From contig NZ_RWIS01000003.1 in NCBI RefSeq assembly GCF_003944705.1, forward strand, positions 310,001 to 374,000: a DNA stretch of 64,000 bases. Reading direction: 5' to 3'. The position numbers and the translations under genes were made by a program. Below the pieces are notes generated by a model, which saw only the letters and a list, made by a program, of their open reading frames with translations, was not told the DNA's origin and ran no database searches. The DNA comes from Hymenobacter metallilatus. Lineage in GTDB: Bacteria; Bacteroidota; Bacteroidia; Cytophagales; Hymenobacteraceae. Positions 47,677 through 57,791 of the stretch are shown one piece after another (position 1 is the first letter of the stretch; every line of letters begins with the position of its first letter).

Positions 47677-48468
47677 TTAGGCCACGTTGTTGGGTATACC
47701 GATGAGGTAGGTTACCTCGGGGCCCCAGTGGTGGCGGACCTTCCCGGCCTGCCAGGTAAATGCCCCACTTGGGTCGGCGCGGTGGGCCAGCCGCAGCAAC
47801 TGCTCCGGCGGGTACATCCGCAGAATGCTCACGCATCCGTCCCAAATGGTAAATAGCGGAATCAGCGGGATAAGGTAAGTGAACAGCAGCCGGCTCAGGC
47901 TGAACGGCCGGATAAAGGGCGTAATCAGAAGCTGGGCAACGGGCAGTACGGTGCAGGCCAGCAGTAGTTCCAGCCAGTGCTTGCCGGCCCCCTCGAACAC
48001 GCCAATGCCCGTACGCTGCCGCACCGCATCGGCCAGTAGCGCCTCGGCCGCTGTCGGCGGGAAATGGTGAAAGGCCGAAAACACCACCCGAAACCCCGCC
48101 AGCCCGGCTGGCACGGCAGTAGCATCGACGGGCGCTGGCTCGGCATCGAGCCCAGGCGTAGTAGCCTGCAACTCCTGCCAGGCCGCTGGCTGGGGGTATA
48201 AATCGGTGAGGCGAACCTGGGCCTGGGGCAGACCGGCCGCACGCAGCTGCCGTAGCACGCCCGCCGTGCCGCCTCCGGCTCCGGCGCATAACTCCAGCAG
48301 TTGATGGTGGCCGGTGCGCAGTAAGGCGTCGCGCAGCAGGGGCACAATAGGCTGGTAGATGCGGAGCCCCGAAATCATAAAGCGCAGATAATCCATCATG
48401 CCCGCCCGGATTACCCGCGGAAACCAAGGCAGGTCTTCAAACTCGAACAGCTGGAGGCGAAGCTTCAT
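47677..48468 (-). CDS. class I SAM-dependent methyltransferase-like protein
   Basis: HHQLLELCAGAGGGTAGVLRQLRAAGLPQAQVRLTDLYP; start chosen at MKLRLQLFEFEDLPW. Confidence 0.8.
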   Translation of the reverse strand: MKLRLQLFEFEDLPWFPRVIRAGMMDYLRFMISGLRIYQPIVPLLRDALLRTGHHQLLELCAGAGGGTAGVLRQLRAAGLPQAQVRLTDLYPQPAAWQELQATTPGLDAEPAPVDATAVPAGLAGFRVVFSAFHHFPPTAAEALLADAVRQRTGIGVFEGAGKHWLELLLACTVLPVAQLLITPFIRPFSLSRLLFTYLIPLIPLFTIWDGCVSILRMYPPEQLLRLAHRADPSGAFTWQAGKVRHHWGPEVTYLIGIPNNVA

Positions 48469-48512
48469 GGGATGCGCATACGCAGAAGTGCCGCAAAAGA
48501 CAATCCGGCACC

Positions 48513-48980
48513 TTACGGGCGGGCATACCACCCCGACACGGCAGACGCGACTATCCAGGGCAGCATAGAGAAAAACACCCGGATTGCATCGTCGGGAGCG
48601 GCAGCGGCCCACACAAGCAGGCCGGCCGTTAGCACACTAACCAGGCCCGCCGTACCACTCAGGGCGTATTGCCGCATCGAAGCCGACAGATGAGAGGTGC
48701 CCCGCAGCACCAGACGAACCACAAACATGTAGGGTACCACCAGAAAAAAGGTGCAGATTAAGCTAATAGTTATGGCCCCTGCCCAGGCCTCCAACACTAC
48801 GGTTGCCTGGTGCCAGGCCGGAGGATGCCGCACAACCGTATACAGGGCAAACAATGAACAGCCTCCTGCTACTGTACCCGCCCATTGTTTAATAGCTACA
48901 TAAAAGGCTTGAGAAGTAACTGTATCAGTCTGCACGTACTTGAACAGGTTGCGGAGTACACACGCAATATAGTGGGGCAA
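48513..48980 (-). CDS. hypothetical membrane protein
   Basis: 155-aa ORF with several hydrophobic segments. Confidence 0.55.
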   Translation of the reverse strand: MPHYIACVLRNLFKYVQTDTVTSQAFYVAIKQWAGTVAGGCSLFALYTVVRHPPAWHQATVVLEAWAGAITISLICTFFLVVPYMFVVRLVLRGTSHLSASMRQYALSGTAGLVSVLTAGLLVWAAAAPDDAIRVFFSMLPWIVASAVSGWYARP

Positions 48981-49091
48981 GGCCGTTTGTTGTAGGAGGT
49001 AGAATGGCCCTGAAGCAGGAGGATAGTTTCCTCAAGTGACGTGCTCGAGTAAGCTCCCCCTCGGAAAAAGAGGGCAACGAGTTTTTTAGCA

Positions 49092-49640
49092 TTAATGGTG
49101 CGCCGCCACTGCAGCCCGCTGGGCCGGACCATAGAGCCAGAATACGGCCAGCACTGCCGCCACACCGTAAGGCAATGAAAGCGGCAATACGGCCTGCATT
49201 GAGTCGATGGGCGACAGTAGCACCAGCAACTGATTGGCTAGCAGAAAAAACAGCACCACGCCGCCTAGCGCCATGCTTCGCCGCGACCAGCCGGGTTTAA
49301 CCCGACTCATCATGGTGAAAAACGGAATAACCAGCGGCACAACAGCCAGCGAAACCAATGCAGCCAGCAGCCCTGCCAGCAAGGCAATTGAATAGTCGGC
49401 CAGGCGGGCCGAGGCGAAATCCAGCAGTAACCACAAAGTACCGCCAGCGTTACTAAGCAGCCACAGAATGAAGGTGCGAACAGTGGTAGAGTGGCTGGTA
49501 GTGGCGTAGTGATGAAGCATAATGCAGATAAATAAAGGCGGAAACAGAGAAAAAGTGTACCGATAACACCCCGAACGTACGCACCGCCAAACAGCCCTGG
49601 TTTCCTGAAAACGGGCTTTTGTTGGGAATTCGGATGCCAT
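49092..49640 (-). CDS. hypothetical membrane protein
   Basis: Multi-TM ORF; start uncertain (MLHHYATTSH possible). Confidence 0.55.
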   Translation of the reverse strand: MASEFPTKARFQETRAVWRCVRSGCYRYTFSLFPPLFICIMLHHYATTSHSTTVRTFILWLLSNAGGTLWLLLDFASARLADYSIALLAGLLAALVSLAVVPLVIPFFTMMSRVKPGWSRRSMALGGVVLFFLLANQLLVLLSPIDSMQAVLPLSLPYGVAAVLAVFWLYGPAQRAAVAAHH

Positions 49641-49970
49641 TTTGGGATGCCGACGGTGTCCCGCAGTCTAACAACTGTAGTTGGTGAGTAGGCACGTCAG
49701 CAGCTTCAGGGAAATGATGAGGTGTAAGAGGCGTTTGGAGTAGTAGTCAAGCTTGCCGGCTCACATCCCTTGCATGAAGCTCACTGCACCAAAACGTGCG
49801 TCGGATGAATGACCACGCCAGCCTCTGCACGCAAAAGCCCTTGATAGTGCATATAGGTCAGCCCGTCACTCCCAGCCCCGCATTGGAAGCACGTCAAAAA
49901 AATTATTGGCTGGATGTGTTGGAAACCACCCCCAACTTGTGTTGCTTTGTAACGCAAAGTGCTTTATTCT

Positions 49971-50627
49971 ATGGCCAAGCCCACCATCGACCCGCTCGCT
50001 CAGCTTACCGAAATCCGTTCCATCATGGAACGGTCGTCGCGCTTTATTTCGCTCAGCGGCCTTTCTGGGGTAGGGGCTGGGGTGGTGGCACTGGTGGGAG
50101 CCGGCGTGGGGCACTGGTATTTGCAGCAGCGCTATGCCGCCGAGGGCTATTCCTACGGCGGCTTCATGCGCCTGCTGCAAAGCACGCCCCAGGAGCGGCT
50201 GGCGGTGCTGCCATTTCTGGCGCTGCTGGCCGCGGGTATTGTGGGTGCGGCGCTGGCCGTGGCTACTTTTTTCACGGTGCGCCGGGCTAGGCGGGCCGGT
50301 CAGCCGGTGTGGAGTGCCCTGGGGCGGCGCCTAGCCATTAGTCTGGCTATTCCGCTGGTGGCGGGCGGACTGTTCTGCATCGCCCTGTTTGTGCAGGGGG
50401 CGGTGGGGTTGGTAGTACCGGGGTTGCTGCTATTCTATGGCCTGGCTTTGCTCAACGGCAGCAAGTATACCCTGGATGAAATCCGTTGGCTGGGCCTCAC
50501 CCAAATTGTGCTGGGGCTGGTGGCCGTGTTGTTCCCTGGCTTCGGCTTGGCGTTCTTTGCCCTCGGTTTCGGCCTGGGCCACATCGGCTACGGCATTCTG
50601 ATGTATAACCGGTATGAAAGAGGGTAA
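49971..50627 (+). CDS. hypothetical multi-TM membrane protein
   Basis: MAKPTIDPLAQLTEIRSIMERSSRFISLSGLSGVGAGVVALVGAGVGHWYLQQR, repeated hydrophobic segments. Confidence 0.75.
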   Translation: MAKPTIDPLAQLTEIRSIMERSSRFISLSGLSGVGAGVVALVGAGVGHWYLQQRYAAEGYSYGGFMRLLQSTPQERLAVLPFLALLAAGIVGAALAVATFFTVRRARRAGQPVWSALGRRLAISLAIPLVAGGLFCIALFVQGAVGLVVPGLLLFYGLALLNGSKYTLDEIRWLGLTQIVLGLVAVLFPGFGLAFFALGFGLGHIGYGILMYNRYERG

Positions 50628-50841
50628 TGAAAAGGATGAAGTAAAAAGTGACAAGTGCAAGTAAGCCTCTGTATGGTTCCAGGTTTATAGAATCCCAGAC
50701 ATTATTTGCATGACACACTGCGTCGTGGCACCCGAACCTCGCCTTTCTTCTGTTAACCTCAGGCCGCTCAGACCCCATCCGTTCCTCTCAACTGCATACT
50801 TCTCCCCCGTCACCTTTTACCTCATCACTTCATAACTCCCT

Positions 50842-51135
50842 TTGAAACACCTCATTCACACGCTCAATAAGGCTTTCGACAACCGCGTCCGGTTGGGCGT
50901 AATGGCCGTGCTGATGGCGAATGAATCGGTGAGCTTCAATGAGTTGAAAGAAGCCCTGGACCTGACGGATGGCAACCTGGCCAGCCACGTAGCGGCCCTG
51001 GAAAAGGCCGGCTACGTAACGGTGAGCAAGCAATTCATCGGCAAGAAACCCAACACCACCTATGCTGCTTCCATCGAAGGAAAAACCGCATTTCAAGACC
51101 ATCTGTTGGCCCTGGAGAAGTTGTTGCGCGGGTAA
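50842..51135 (+). CDS. small winged-HTH transcriptional regulator
   Basis: LNKAFDNRVRLGVMAVLMANESVSFNELKEALDLTDGNLASHVAALEKAGYVTVSKQFIGKKPNTTYAASIEGKTAFQDHL; TTG start. Confidence 0.88.
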   Translation: MKHLIHTLNKAFDNRVRLGVMAVLMANESVSFNELKEALDLTDGNLASHVAALEKAGYVTVSKQFIGKKPNTTYAASIEGKTAFQDHLLALEKLLRG

Positions 51136-51159
51136 GGTCTCTTTTTTTGCCCTTAAACT

Positions 51160-52824
51160 TTGAAATACAAAGTTCTTTCAGAATACCTCTTACTGCTTAT
51201 GACCACCTTCACTGCCACCGTGCCTGCTGCCGGGCCGGTTCCCTTCACCCACCGCAGTCCGGTGGTACTCACAGCCCTCCAAAAGCTGCTGATTCCGGCC
51301 GGCACCGTGCTGTTCGATGTGCTGTTCTGGAACCAGGAAATTGGCCTGAACCTGGCGCTGTACACGGTATTTGTGCTGGCGGCCACGTTGCTGGGGCAGC
51401 CCCGGCAGGCGGCGGTATGGCGCTCCGGCTACTTCCGGCTGATGGTGGCGGGTACGCTGGTTAGCGCCGGCTGCGTGGTGTGGCTGGGCTCCGGCGCTGC
51501 CCGGCTGGCCTGCGTAGCTTCCCTGCTGATGGTGTTAGGCTACGTAAACCAGCCCCATCTGAAACTGGTGGCCTACGCCCTGCTGACGGCCCTAACGGCC
51601 GCCACGCGGGTGCTGCCGGGCCTGTTGCCCTACCTGAGTTTGCCCCAGGGCGGGGCCGGCCGCTGGCCGCGCGTTCGGTTTTATGGCCGCCTGCTGCTGC
51701 TGCCGCTGGTGGTGCTGGGCGTGTTTCATGTGCTGTTTGTGCTGGCTAACCCGCACTACGAAGCCCTGACCGACCACTTAGTGGAGAAGCTGGGCGAGTG
51801 GCTGCTGGCGCTGTGGCCGGCTTTTTCGCTGCCGCATCTGCTGTTTTTTCTGCTGGGGCTGGTGCTTACGGCTGGGGCGTTGGTGATAGTGCCCCAGCAT
51901 TTTTTCCTCGACCATGAGTCGCGCTTCGGGGAGTTTGTGCGGCGGCAGCGCGACCGGGTAGCTTCCTTCGGAGTGCGCCGCCCCGATTTCCGCGTCAAAA
52001 GCCAGGGCCCGCTCGACTTGCGCAAAGAGTATCTGGCGGCCCTGGCCGTGTTTGGGCTGGTAAATGTGCTGCTGCTGGTGGTCAACACGCTGGATGTGCG
52101 CTGGATCTGGTTCGGCTTCACGCCCGAGCCCGGCTTCGACCTTACGCAGTTTGTGCACGAGGGTACCTACGTGCTGATTCTGAGCATTCTGCTGGCCATG
52201 GGCATTGTGCTGTGGTTTTTCCGCCGCAACCTCAACTTCTACCAGCCCGGGCTGCCGGCACTGCGCTGGGGCGCTACCGTGTGGGTGGTGCAAAACGTGG
52301 TCCTGACGGTGTCGGTGGGGCTGCGCAACTACTATTACATTCTGCACACGGGGCTGGCTTACAAGCGCATTGGGGTGTATGGCTTCCTCCTGCTCACCCT
52401 GTTCGGGCTGCTAACGGTGCTGCTCAAAATCTGGCAGCGCCGCTCGGCCTACGCCCTGGTGCGCCTGAACGGACTGGCCGCCTACGCGCTGCTGCTGGTG
52501 CTGGCCCTGGGCAACTGGGAAATCTGGATTGCCCGCTACAACCTCAGCCCCCGCTTCCGCACCGTCGACCTGGGTTTCCTGCTGGCTATGCCTGAGCGGG
52601 TGCTGCCCGAGCTGGCTACCCGCCAGGACGTGCTGGATGGGGCCACGCGCATTATCATCAGCCCACCCGGGGCTTATTACGAAAGTACCGCCACGCCCGA
52701 GCAAGCCAAAGCCGCCATCCGGCACCGCATTGCAGCCTGGCAGCGCAACTACCCCGAGTACCACAGCTGGCAAAGCTGGACGCAGGCCGAGGCAGCAGCT
52801 TATGAAGCTCTGCGCAACCAGTAG
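51160..52824 (+). CDS. multi-TM protein, probable DUF4173/DUF4153-like
   Basis: 554 aa, many TM segments, LRNYYYILHTGLAYKRIGVYGFLLLTLFGLLTVLLKIWQRRSAYALVRLNGLAAYA; TTG start or ATG at 51199. Confidence 0.75.
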   Translation: MKYKVLSEYLLLLMTTFTATVPAAGPVPFTHRSPVVLTALQKLLIPAGTVLFDVLFWNQEIGLNLALYTVFVLAATLLGQPRQAAVWRSGYFRLMVAGTLVSAGCVVWLGSGAARLACVASLLMVLGYVNQPHLKLVAYALLTALTAATRVLPGLLPYLSLPQGGAGRWPRVRFYGRLLLLPLVVLGVFHVLFVLANPHYEALTDHLVEKLGEWLLALWPAFSLPHLLFFLLGLVLTAGALVIVPQHFFLDHESRFGEFVRRQRDRVASFGVRRPDFRVKSQGPLDLRKEYLAALAVFGLVNVLLLVVNTLDVRWIWFGFTPEPGFDLTQFVHEGTYVLILSILLAMGIVLWFFRRNLNFYQPGLPALRWGATVWVVQNVVLTVSVGLRNYYYILHTGLAYKRIGVYGFLLLTLFGLLTVLLKIWQRRSAYALVRLNGLAAYALLLVLALGNWEIWIARYNLSPRFRTVDLGFLLAMPERVLPELATRQDVLDGATRIIISPPGAYYESTATPEQAKAAIRHRIAAWQRNYPEYHSWQSWTQAEAAAYEALRNQ

Positions 52825-52849
52825 CCACTCACCCGATTTCTTTTCTCCC

Positions 52850-53089
52850 ATGAACTTCCTGCAACTCGGATTTTCCCTGTTGGGCCTGCTCTGGTGCGCC
52901 GGCAGCGTGGCCGCCCTGGCCGCTTTGCTCACCTGGCGCGAACGGGCCGCCACCTTCGCCGCCCGTACCCAGCGCCTGTTGGTAGTCGTGCTGCCCTGCG
53001 CCACCTTGCTGCTGGGCTCCGTGCTCTGGACGCTGCTGCACATGATGCTGCTCTGGGGACATGCCGCGCCGGCCGTGGCAGTTCGCTAA
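52850..53089 (+). CDS. small membrane protein
   Basis: MNFLQLGFSLLGLLWCAGSVAALAALL..., two hydrophobic segments. Confidence 0.6.
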   Translation: MNFLQLGFSLLGLLWCAGSVAALAALLTWRERAATFAARTQRLLVVVLPCATLLLGSVLWTLLHMMLLWGHAAPAVAVR

Positions 53090-53101
53090 CATTTCTTCCG
53101 C

Positions 53102-53485
53102 ATGAAAACTGAGCATATCAAACCCCACTCCGCCGGCCGCAGCCTGGCCGTGCTGCTGGCCGCCTGCGCCGTGCTCTGGACGTGGTGGCAGATACCCGGC
53201 TGGTATCAGCTGGGCTCCACCAACGCGGCCCAGTTGGCGCAGCTGATGCACGTTTGGCAGCAGGCGTGGCTGCTGGGGCTATGGGTAGCGGGGGCCAACG
53301 CCGTGGTGCTCTACCAGGCCACGCTGCCGCTGGCCCTGCCTTCGTCGCCGGGCAGCCTGCTGGATACCCGCCGCTACCTGCCCAACTTTGTATTCTGGCT
53401 GTGCGTGGTGTTCCATTTGGGAAGCCTGCTGGGCCTGCTACTGCTGGGCGCCGGTCAGGTTACGCTACATCCGCTGTGGGTATGA
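53102..53485 (+). CDS. small multi-TM membrane protein
   Basis: 127 aa hydrophobic ORF; stop overlaps the next start. Confidence 0.65.
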   Translation: MKTEHIKPHSAGRSLAVLLAACAVLWTWWQIPGWYQLGSTNAAQLAQLMHVWQQAWLLGLWVAGANAVVLYQATLPLALPSSPGSLLDTRRYLPNFVFWLCVVFHLGSLLGLLLLGAGQVTLHPLWV

Positions 53486-53862
53486 TGGACTGGCTGGATT
53501 CGCTCGTGGCCCGGCTACGGTACTTCGTATGCCGTACCGTGCTGCCGGCTGTGCCCCGGGCGGCGTGGTGGGTTGCCGGTGGCATGGTTTTCTGTGCTTT
53601 AAATCTGGTGTTCGAGCAGGAAATATGGCCGAATCACCCGCAGACCGGGGTGTGGTTTGGCGTGACGTTCATCGGATGCATGGTGAGCTTGCCGTGGCTG
53701 GCGGCTCTTGCAGCGGGCCGCATAGCTGCAATGCTCAAGAATCAGGCTTGGCGGTGGTTATGGTGCCTGGCCTCCTGGTGCGGATACGCCGGCGCGGCTT
53801 GCATAACTGTAGCAGTGGGTATCGGATTAGTAATTCTATTCAGTGGGCGGATGACGGACTAA
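53482..53862 (+). CDS. small multi-TM membrane protein
   Basis: MMDWLDSLVARLRYFVCRTVLPAV..., ATGA-type coupling with the upstream gene. Confidence 0.55.
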   Translation: MMDWLDSLVARLRYFVCRTVLPAVPRAAWWVAGGMVFCALNLVFEQEIWPNHPQTGVWFGVTFIGCMVSLPWLAALAAGRIAAMLKNQAWRWLWCLASWCGYAGAACITVAVGIGLVILFSGRMTD

Positions 53863-54052
53863 GGGGTCTGGAACCAACCCTATAGGTACGGAAGTAAAAG
53901 GCAGGCAAGGGAGGTGTGTGCGGCCTCCATTCGGTTAGCTGCCGCACACACCTCTCCGCCAACTGATAAACTACGCACGACCCCGCCGCAACTGGTATAT
54001 TTGCGTCTCCCAAACCGGCTCCGCCGGTTCTGCTCGCCTCATTGCGCTCTGC

Positions 54053-56440
54053 ATGTCCGCTTCTACGCCGCTAAAGAAAACTACTTCCGCTGTTCCCACC
54101 CGTCGTTGGCCCAACCGCACCTCCCGTGCGCTGTGGGCATTTTTTGTGGTAGGAGCGGGGCTGTTTCTGCTGTACCCGATTCTGGTGAGCATGAACTTTC
54201 TGTTCCTGTTTGGCAAGTCGCCGAGTTTGGAGGAGCTGGAAAACCCCCGGGTGGAACAGCCCTCCAAGGTATTTACCGCCGACGGCGTACTGATTGGCCG
54301 CTACTTCCGCGAAAACCGCTCCCCGGTGCCGCTCAGCAAAATGTCGCCCTGGCTGATCAAAGCCCTGGTTTCAACGGAAGATGTGCGCTACCAGCAGCAT
54401 TCCGGCATCGACCCCGTGGCCATTGCCCGGGCCGTGGCAGGCGTAGCTACCGGCGGCAGTGGGGGTGGGGGCTCCACCATCACGCAGCAGCTGGCCAAAA
54501 ATCTCTACAAAACCCGCCGCAAGGAAAATACCGGCCTGCTGGGCCATGTGCCCCTGTTGGGCACTATCATCAGCAAAACCAAGGAGTGGCTCACGGCCGT
54601 GGAGCTGGAGCGCCGCTACACCAAGGACGAAATTCTGGCCCTCTACTTCAACACTGTGGAGTACGGCTCCCAGGCCTACGGCGTGAAAGTGGCCGCCAAA
54701 ACCTTCTATAGTACTTCCCCCGACAGCCTCACCATTGAGCAGGCCGCCATGCTGGTGGGTATGCTCAATAACCCCACGGCCTTCAACCCCAAGTTTCATC
54801 CTCAGGCTGCCCAGCGTCGCCGCAATCTGGTGCTCACGCGCATGGGGCAGGCGGGCGTGCTCACGGCCGCCCAGGTACAGCAGGAGCAGGCCCGGCCCAT
54901 TGCCCTGAAATACCAGGTAGAAAAGCACGTGGACGGGCCCGAAACCTACTTCCGTGGGGCCGTGAGCCAGGCCGTGAACGAGTGGTGCAAGCAGAACGGC
55001 TACGATATGTACCGGGACGGCCTGCGTATCTACACCACCATCGACTCGCGCATGCAGCAGTACGCCGAGGAGGCCGTGCAGAAAAAAATGAAGTCCCTGC
55101 AGCGTACTTTCGACAACTTCTGGCGCAACCGGGACTCCAACCCCTGGGTGGACGAGGACGGCAAGGAAATTCCCGACTTCATCGAAACTCAGATGAAGCG
55201 CACCGAGCAATACAAGGAGCTGGCCGCCCGCTACCGGGGCCGCCCCGATCTATTAGACTCAGCATTGCACCGCAAGCACCCTACCAAGGTATTTACCTGG
55301 AAAGGTGACGGCGACACCACGCTCATGCTGTCCCCGCTCGACTCGCTGGCCTATTACAAGCACTTCCTGCACGCCGGCATGATGACCATGGACCCCTTCA
55401 CCGGTCAGGTAAAAGCCTGGGTGGGGGGGCTCAACTACCGCTTCTTCCAGTACGACCACGTAAAGCAGGGCAAGCGCCAGGCCGGCTCCACCTTCAAGCC
55501 CTTCGTCTACCTCACGGCCCTGGATAACGGCTACTCGCCCTGCGACCGAATCCGGGATGAGCGGGTAACCATCAACTACGTGGAAAACGGCAAGCCCATG
55601 GAGTGGCAGCCCGACAACGTAACCCGTGAGTACACCGGCATGAACATGACGCTGCGCTACGCCATGGCCCGCTCCGTCAACTCCGTCACGGCCCAACTCA
55701 CTGAGAAAGTCGGCTGGGATAACGTGGCCAAGTACGCCAACAAGGTCGGTATCCGGAGCAAGCTGCTGCCGGTGCCCAGCATCGGGCTGGGCTCGGGCGG
55801 TGACGTGAGCGTGTTTGAAATGGTGAATGCCTACAGCACCTTCGTCAACCAGGGCTTCCGCACCGAGCCCATGCTGGTCACGCGCATTGAGGACGTGAAC
55901 GGCAACGTGCTGGCCCAGTTCGACCCCCAGCAGAAGCGCGTAATTCCGGCCGAAACGGCCTGGCTGATGACCTACATGCTGCGTGGCGGCATGGAGGAGC
56001 CCGGCGGCACCTCCCAGGCGCTATGGGACTATGAGCTCTGGAAGAAAAACAACCAGATTGGCGGCAAAACCGGTACCACCAGCAACTACTCCGACGGCTG
56101 GTATATGGGCATTACCAAGGACCTGGTAACCGGCGTGTGGGTAGGCGGCGAAGACCGGAGCATCCACTTCCTGAACTCTCAGCAGGGCGAGGGGGGCCGC
56201 ATGGCCCTGCCCATCTTCGGCACCTACATGGAAAAGGTGTACCAGGACCCCGACCTGGATATCCGGATGGGGCCCTTCCCCAAGCCGACCGTTACCATCA
56301 CCAAAAAGTACATTTGCGTAACCGAAGAGCCGCGCCGCCGCCGCCGCGAGGAGCCCGTGGATACCATTGTGGTCGACAATCTGCTGGAGGAGCTCAATAA
56401 CGGTACCGTACCTCTTCCCGACAGCCTGGGCGGGCAGTAA
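54053..56440 (+). CDS. class A penicillin-binding protein (PBP1A-like)
   Basis: GT51 (VSTEDVRYQQHSGIDPVAIARA...GGSTITQQLAKNLYKTRRKEN) and transpeptidase (KQGKRQAGSTFKPFVYLTALDNG; SVN; GGKTGTTSNYSDGW). Confidence 0.97.
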   Translation: MSASTPLKKTTSAVPTRRWPNRTSRALWAFFVVGAGLFLLYPILVSMNFLFLFGKSPSLEELENPRVEQPSKVFTADGVLIGRYFRENRSPVPLSKMSPWLIKALVSTEDVRYQQHSGIDPVAIARAVAGVATGGSGGGGSTITQQLAKNLYKTRRKENTGLLGHVPLLGTIISKTKEWLTAVELERRYTKDEILALYFNTVEYGSQAYGVKVAAKTFYSTSPDSLTIEQAAMLVGMLNNPTAFNPKFHPQAAQRRRNLVLTRMGQAGVLTAAQVQQEQARPIALKYQVEKHVDGPETYFRGAVSQAVNEWCKQNGYDMYRDGLRIYTTIDSRMQQYAEEAVQKKMKSLQRTFDNFWRNRDSNPWVDEDGKEIPDFIETQMKRTEQYKELAARYRGRPDLLDSALHRKHPTKVFTWKGDGDTTLMLSPLDSLAYYKHFLHAGMMTMDPFTGQVKAWVGGLNYRFFQYDHVKQGKRQAGSTFKPFVYLTALDNGYSPCDRIRDERVTINYVENGKPMEWQPDNVTREYTGMNMTLRYAMARSVNSVTAQLTEKVGWDNVAKYANKVGIRSKLLPVPSIGLGSGGDVSVFEMVNAYSTFVNQGFRTEPMLVTRIEDVNGNVLAQFDPQQKRVIPAETAWLMTYMLRGGMEEPGGTSQALWDYELWKKNNQIGGKTGTTSNYSDGWYMGITKDLVTGVWVGGEDRSIHFLNSQQGEGGRMALPIFGTYMEKVYQDPDLDIRMGPFPKPTVTITKKYICVTEEPRRRRREEPVDTIVVDNLLEELNNGTVPLPDSLGGQ

Positions 56441-56470
56441 AAACTTGTAATCCAGAGCCGGATTTACCAG

Positions 56471-56560
56471 GACGTGCACCCCGAAGCTGCGCTTCGGCCC
56501 GCCTGAGGAGGGTATCCAATTACGCAGTAAAATAATTACCTTCTCCCGTGAGGCACAGTA
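56471..56560. repeat. Inverted repeat family C, degenerate copy
   Basis: cgtgcaccccgaagctgcgcttcggcccgcctgaggagggta resembles cgtgtaccccagagctgtgctccggcttgcgtaagaaggta. Confidence 0.45.
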
Positions 56561-56570
56561 TAGTTCCGAG

Positions 56571-57782
56571 CTATCTGTTCGGGCTCAGCTTGCGCCATAG
56601 CAGCACGGTGCCCACCACTACGAGCCCGGAAAGTAGTTGAAACGTGCGCCGCCAGGGGTGCGTGGTGTGCAGCGTGCGGTGTACTTCCAGCGAGTTACTC
56701 CAGGCAATAAAGGCATCGGCAATGGGCAGCTGACCCAGTAGGTAGGATTTGCCGCTACCACCGTGCCAGGGTAGACCAAACGCCTCAATGCTGTTGCGCA
56801 GGCCCACGGCGGTAGTAGTGTCGCCGAAGCGCTGCATAGTACGCCGGCCCACCAGAGAAGCCGCCCCGCCCACACCCCAGATAACCGGGCCGGAATCTAT
56901 ATCCTCCGTGGCCGCCGTGCCCTTGGCCGATTCCAGCAGGCCTGGCAGGCCCAGCCGGCTCGTCAGGAACAGGGCGCGGTAACGCTGGAAATGCGGCTGC
57001 GCATAGGCAGAGTCAATTTCAACAAGGAAGGTAAGCAGCTGGCTTTGCGAAGAGCCGCGGGCGGGCGTGAGTACAGCCCCGGAGCCGGCCTTCACCTCGT
57101 GCGGAATTAGCTGCCGGGCATCCAGCCGGGAGTTCACCGCCCGCAGCCACTGCCGGATTACCCTATGGTACTGCGGCGGTTGTAGCCGGTCGTGCCAGGC
57201 CAGGGCCGCCACGCCCAGCACGCCATCGGCGGGCCAGGCTGCACCGCGGTACGATTCCAGGTAAGGCGAAGGGCTGGCAGCCAGGGCAGCGGCAATCAGG
57301 GCGCATTGCCGGTCGAAGCGGTGCAGGTCGGCCGTATCCCGCTGGGCCGGGGGCAGGGCGTACAGGTAGCGCCCCAAGCAGTACGCCGACCAGCCCTGGT
57401 AGAAAGCCCCGTAGGGCAGGGGCAAATCCGGCTCAAAAATAGCCTGTGCGGCCGGGCTTTGCATCTCGCCCAAGGCCCATTTGGTTTCCCGGCTGGCCTG
57501 TTGGTGCAGGGCAGATGCTGGCGGTACGTGAGCGAGCAGCTCCGTCCAGGTAAGCGCATACAGCGCATTCAGGTATACAAAACCTTCCGGGTACAACTCC
57601 TGCATCTGCTGCCCCGCCCCGCTGTGCATGCGGTCCTGCAGAAACTGTAGCTGCCCTATAACTTCCGCATTGACGGGCCGGCCTTGTACTGGCACCAGCC
57701 GGGGCGTATACAGCAGCTGATAGTTCAGGTAGGCAACAAGTAACAAAATGCTCCCTAGCGGGACCCGGAGAAGAAAACGCAC
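56571..57782 (-). CDS. hypothetical membrane-anchored protein
   Basis: 403 aa, N- and C-terminal TM segments. Confidence 0.75.
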   Translation of the reverse strand: MRFLLRVPLGSILLLVAYLNYQLLYTPRLVPVQGRPVNAEVIGQLQFLQDRMHSGAGQQMQELYPEGFVYLNALYALTWTELLAHVPPASALHQQASRETKWALGEMQSPAAQAIFEPDLPLPYGAFYQGWSAYCLGRYLYALPPAQRDTADLHRFDRQCALIAAALAASPSPYLESYRGAAWPADGVLGVAALAWHDRLQPPQYHRVIRQWLRAVNSRLDARQLIPHEVKAGSGAVLTPARGSSQSQLLTFLVEIDSAYAQPHFQRYRALFLTSRLGLPGLLESAKGTAATEDIDSGPVIWGVGGAASLVGRRTMQRFGDTTTAVGLRNSIEAFGLPWHGGSGKSYLLGQLPIADAFIAWSNSLEVHRTLHTTHPWRRTFQLLSGLVVVGTVLLWRKLSPNR

Positions 57783-57791
57783 GGCGCTGCC

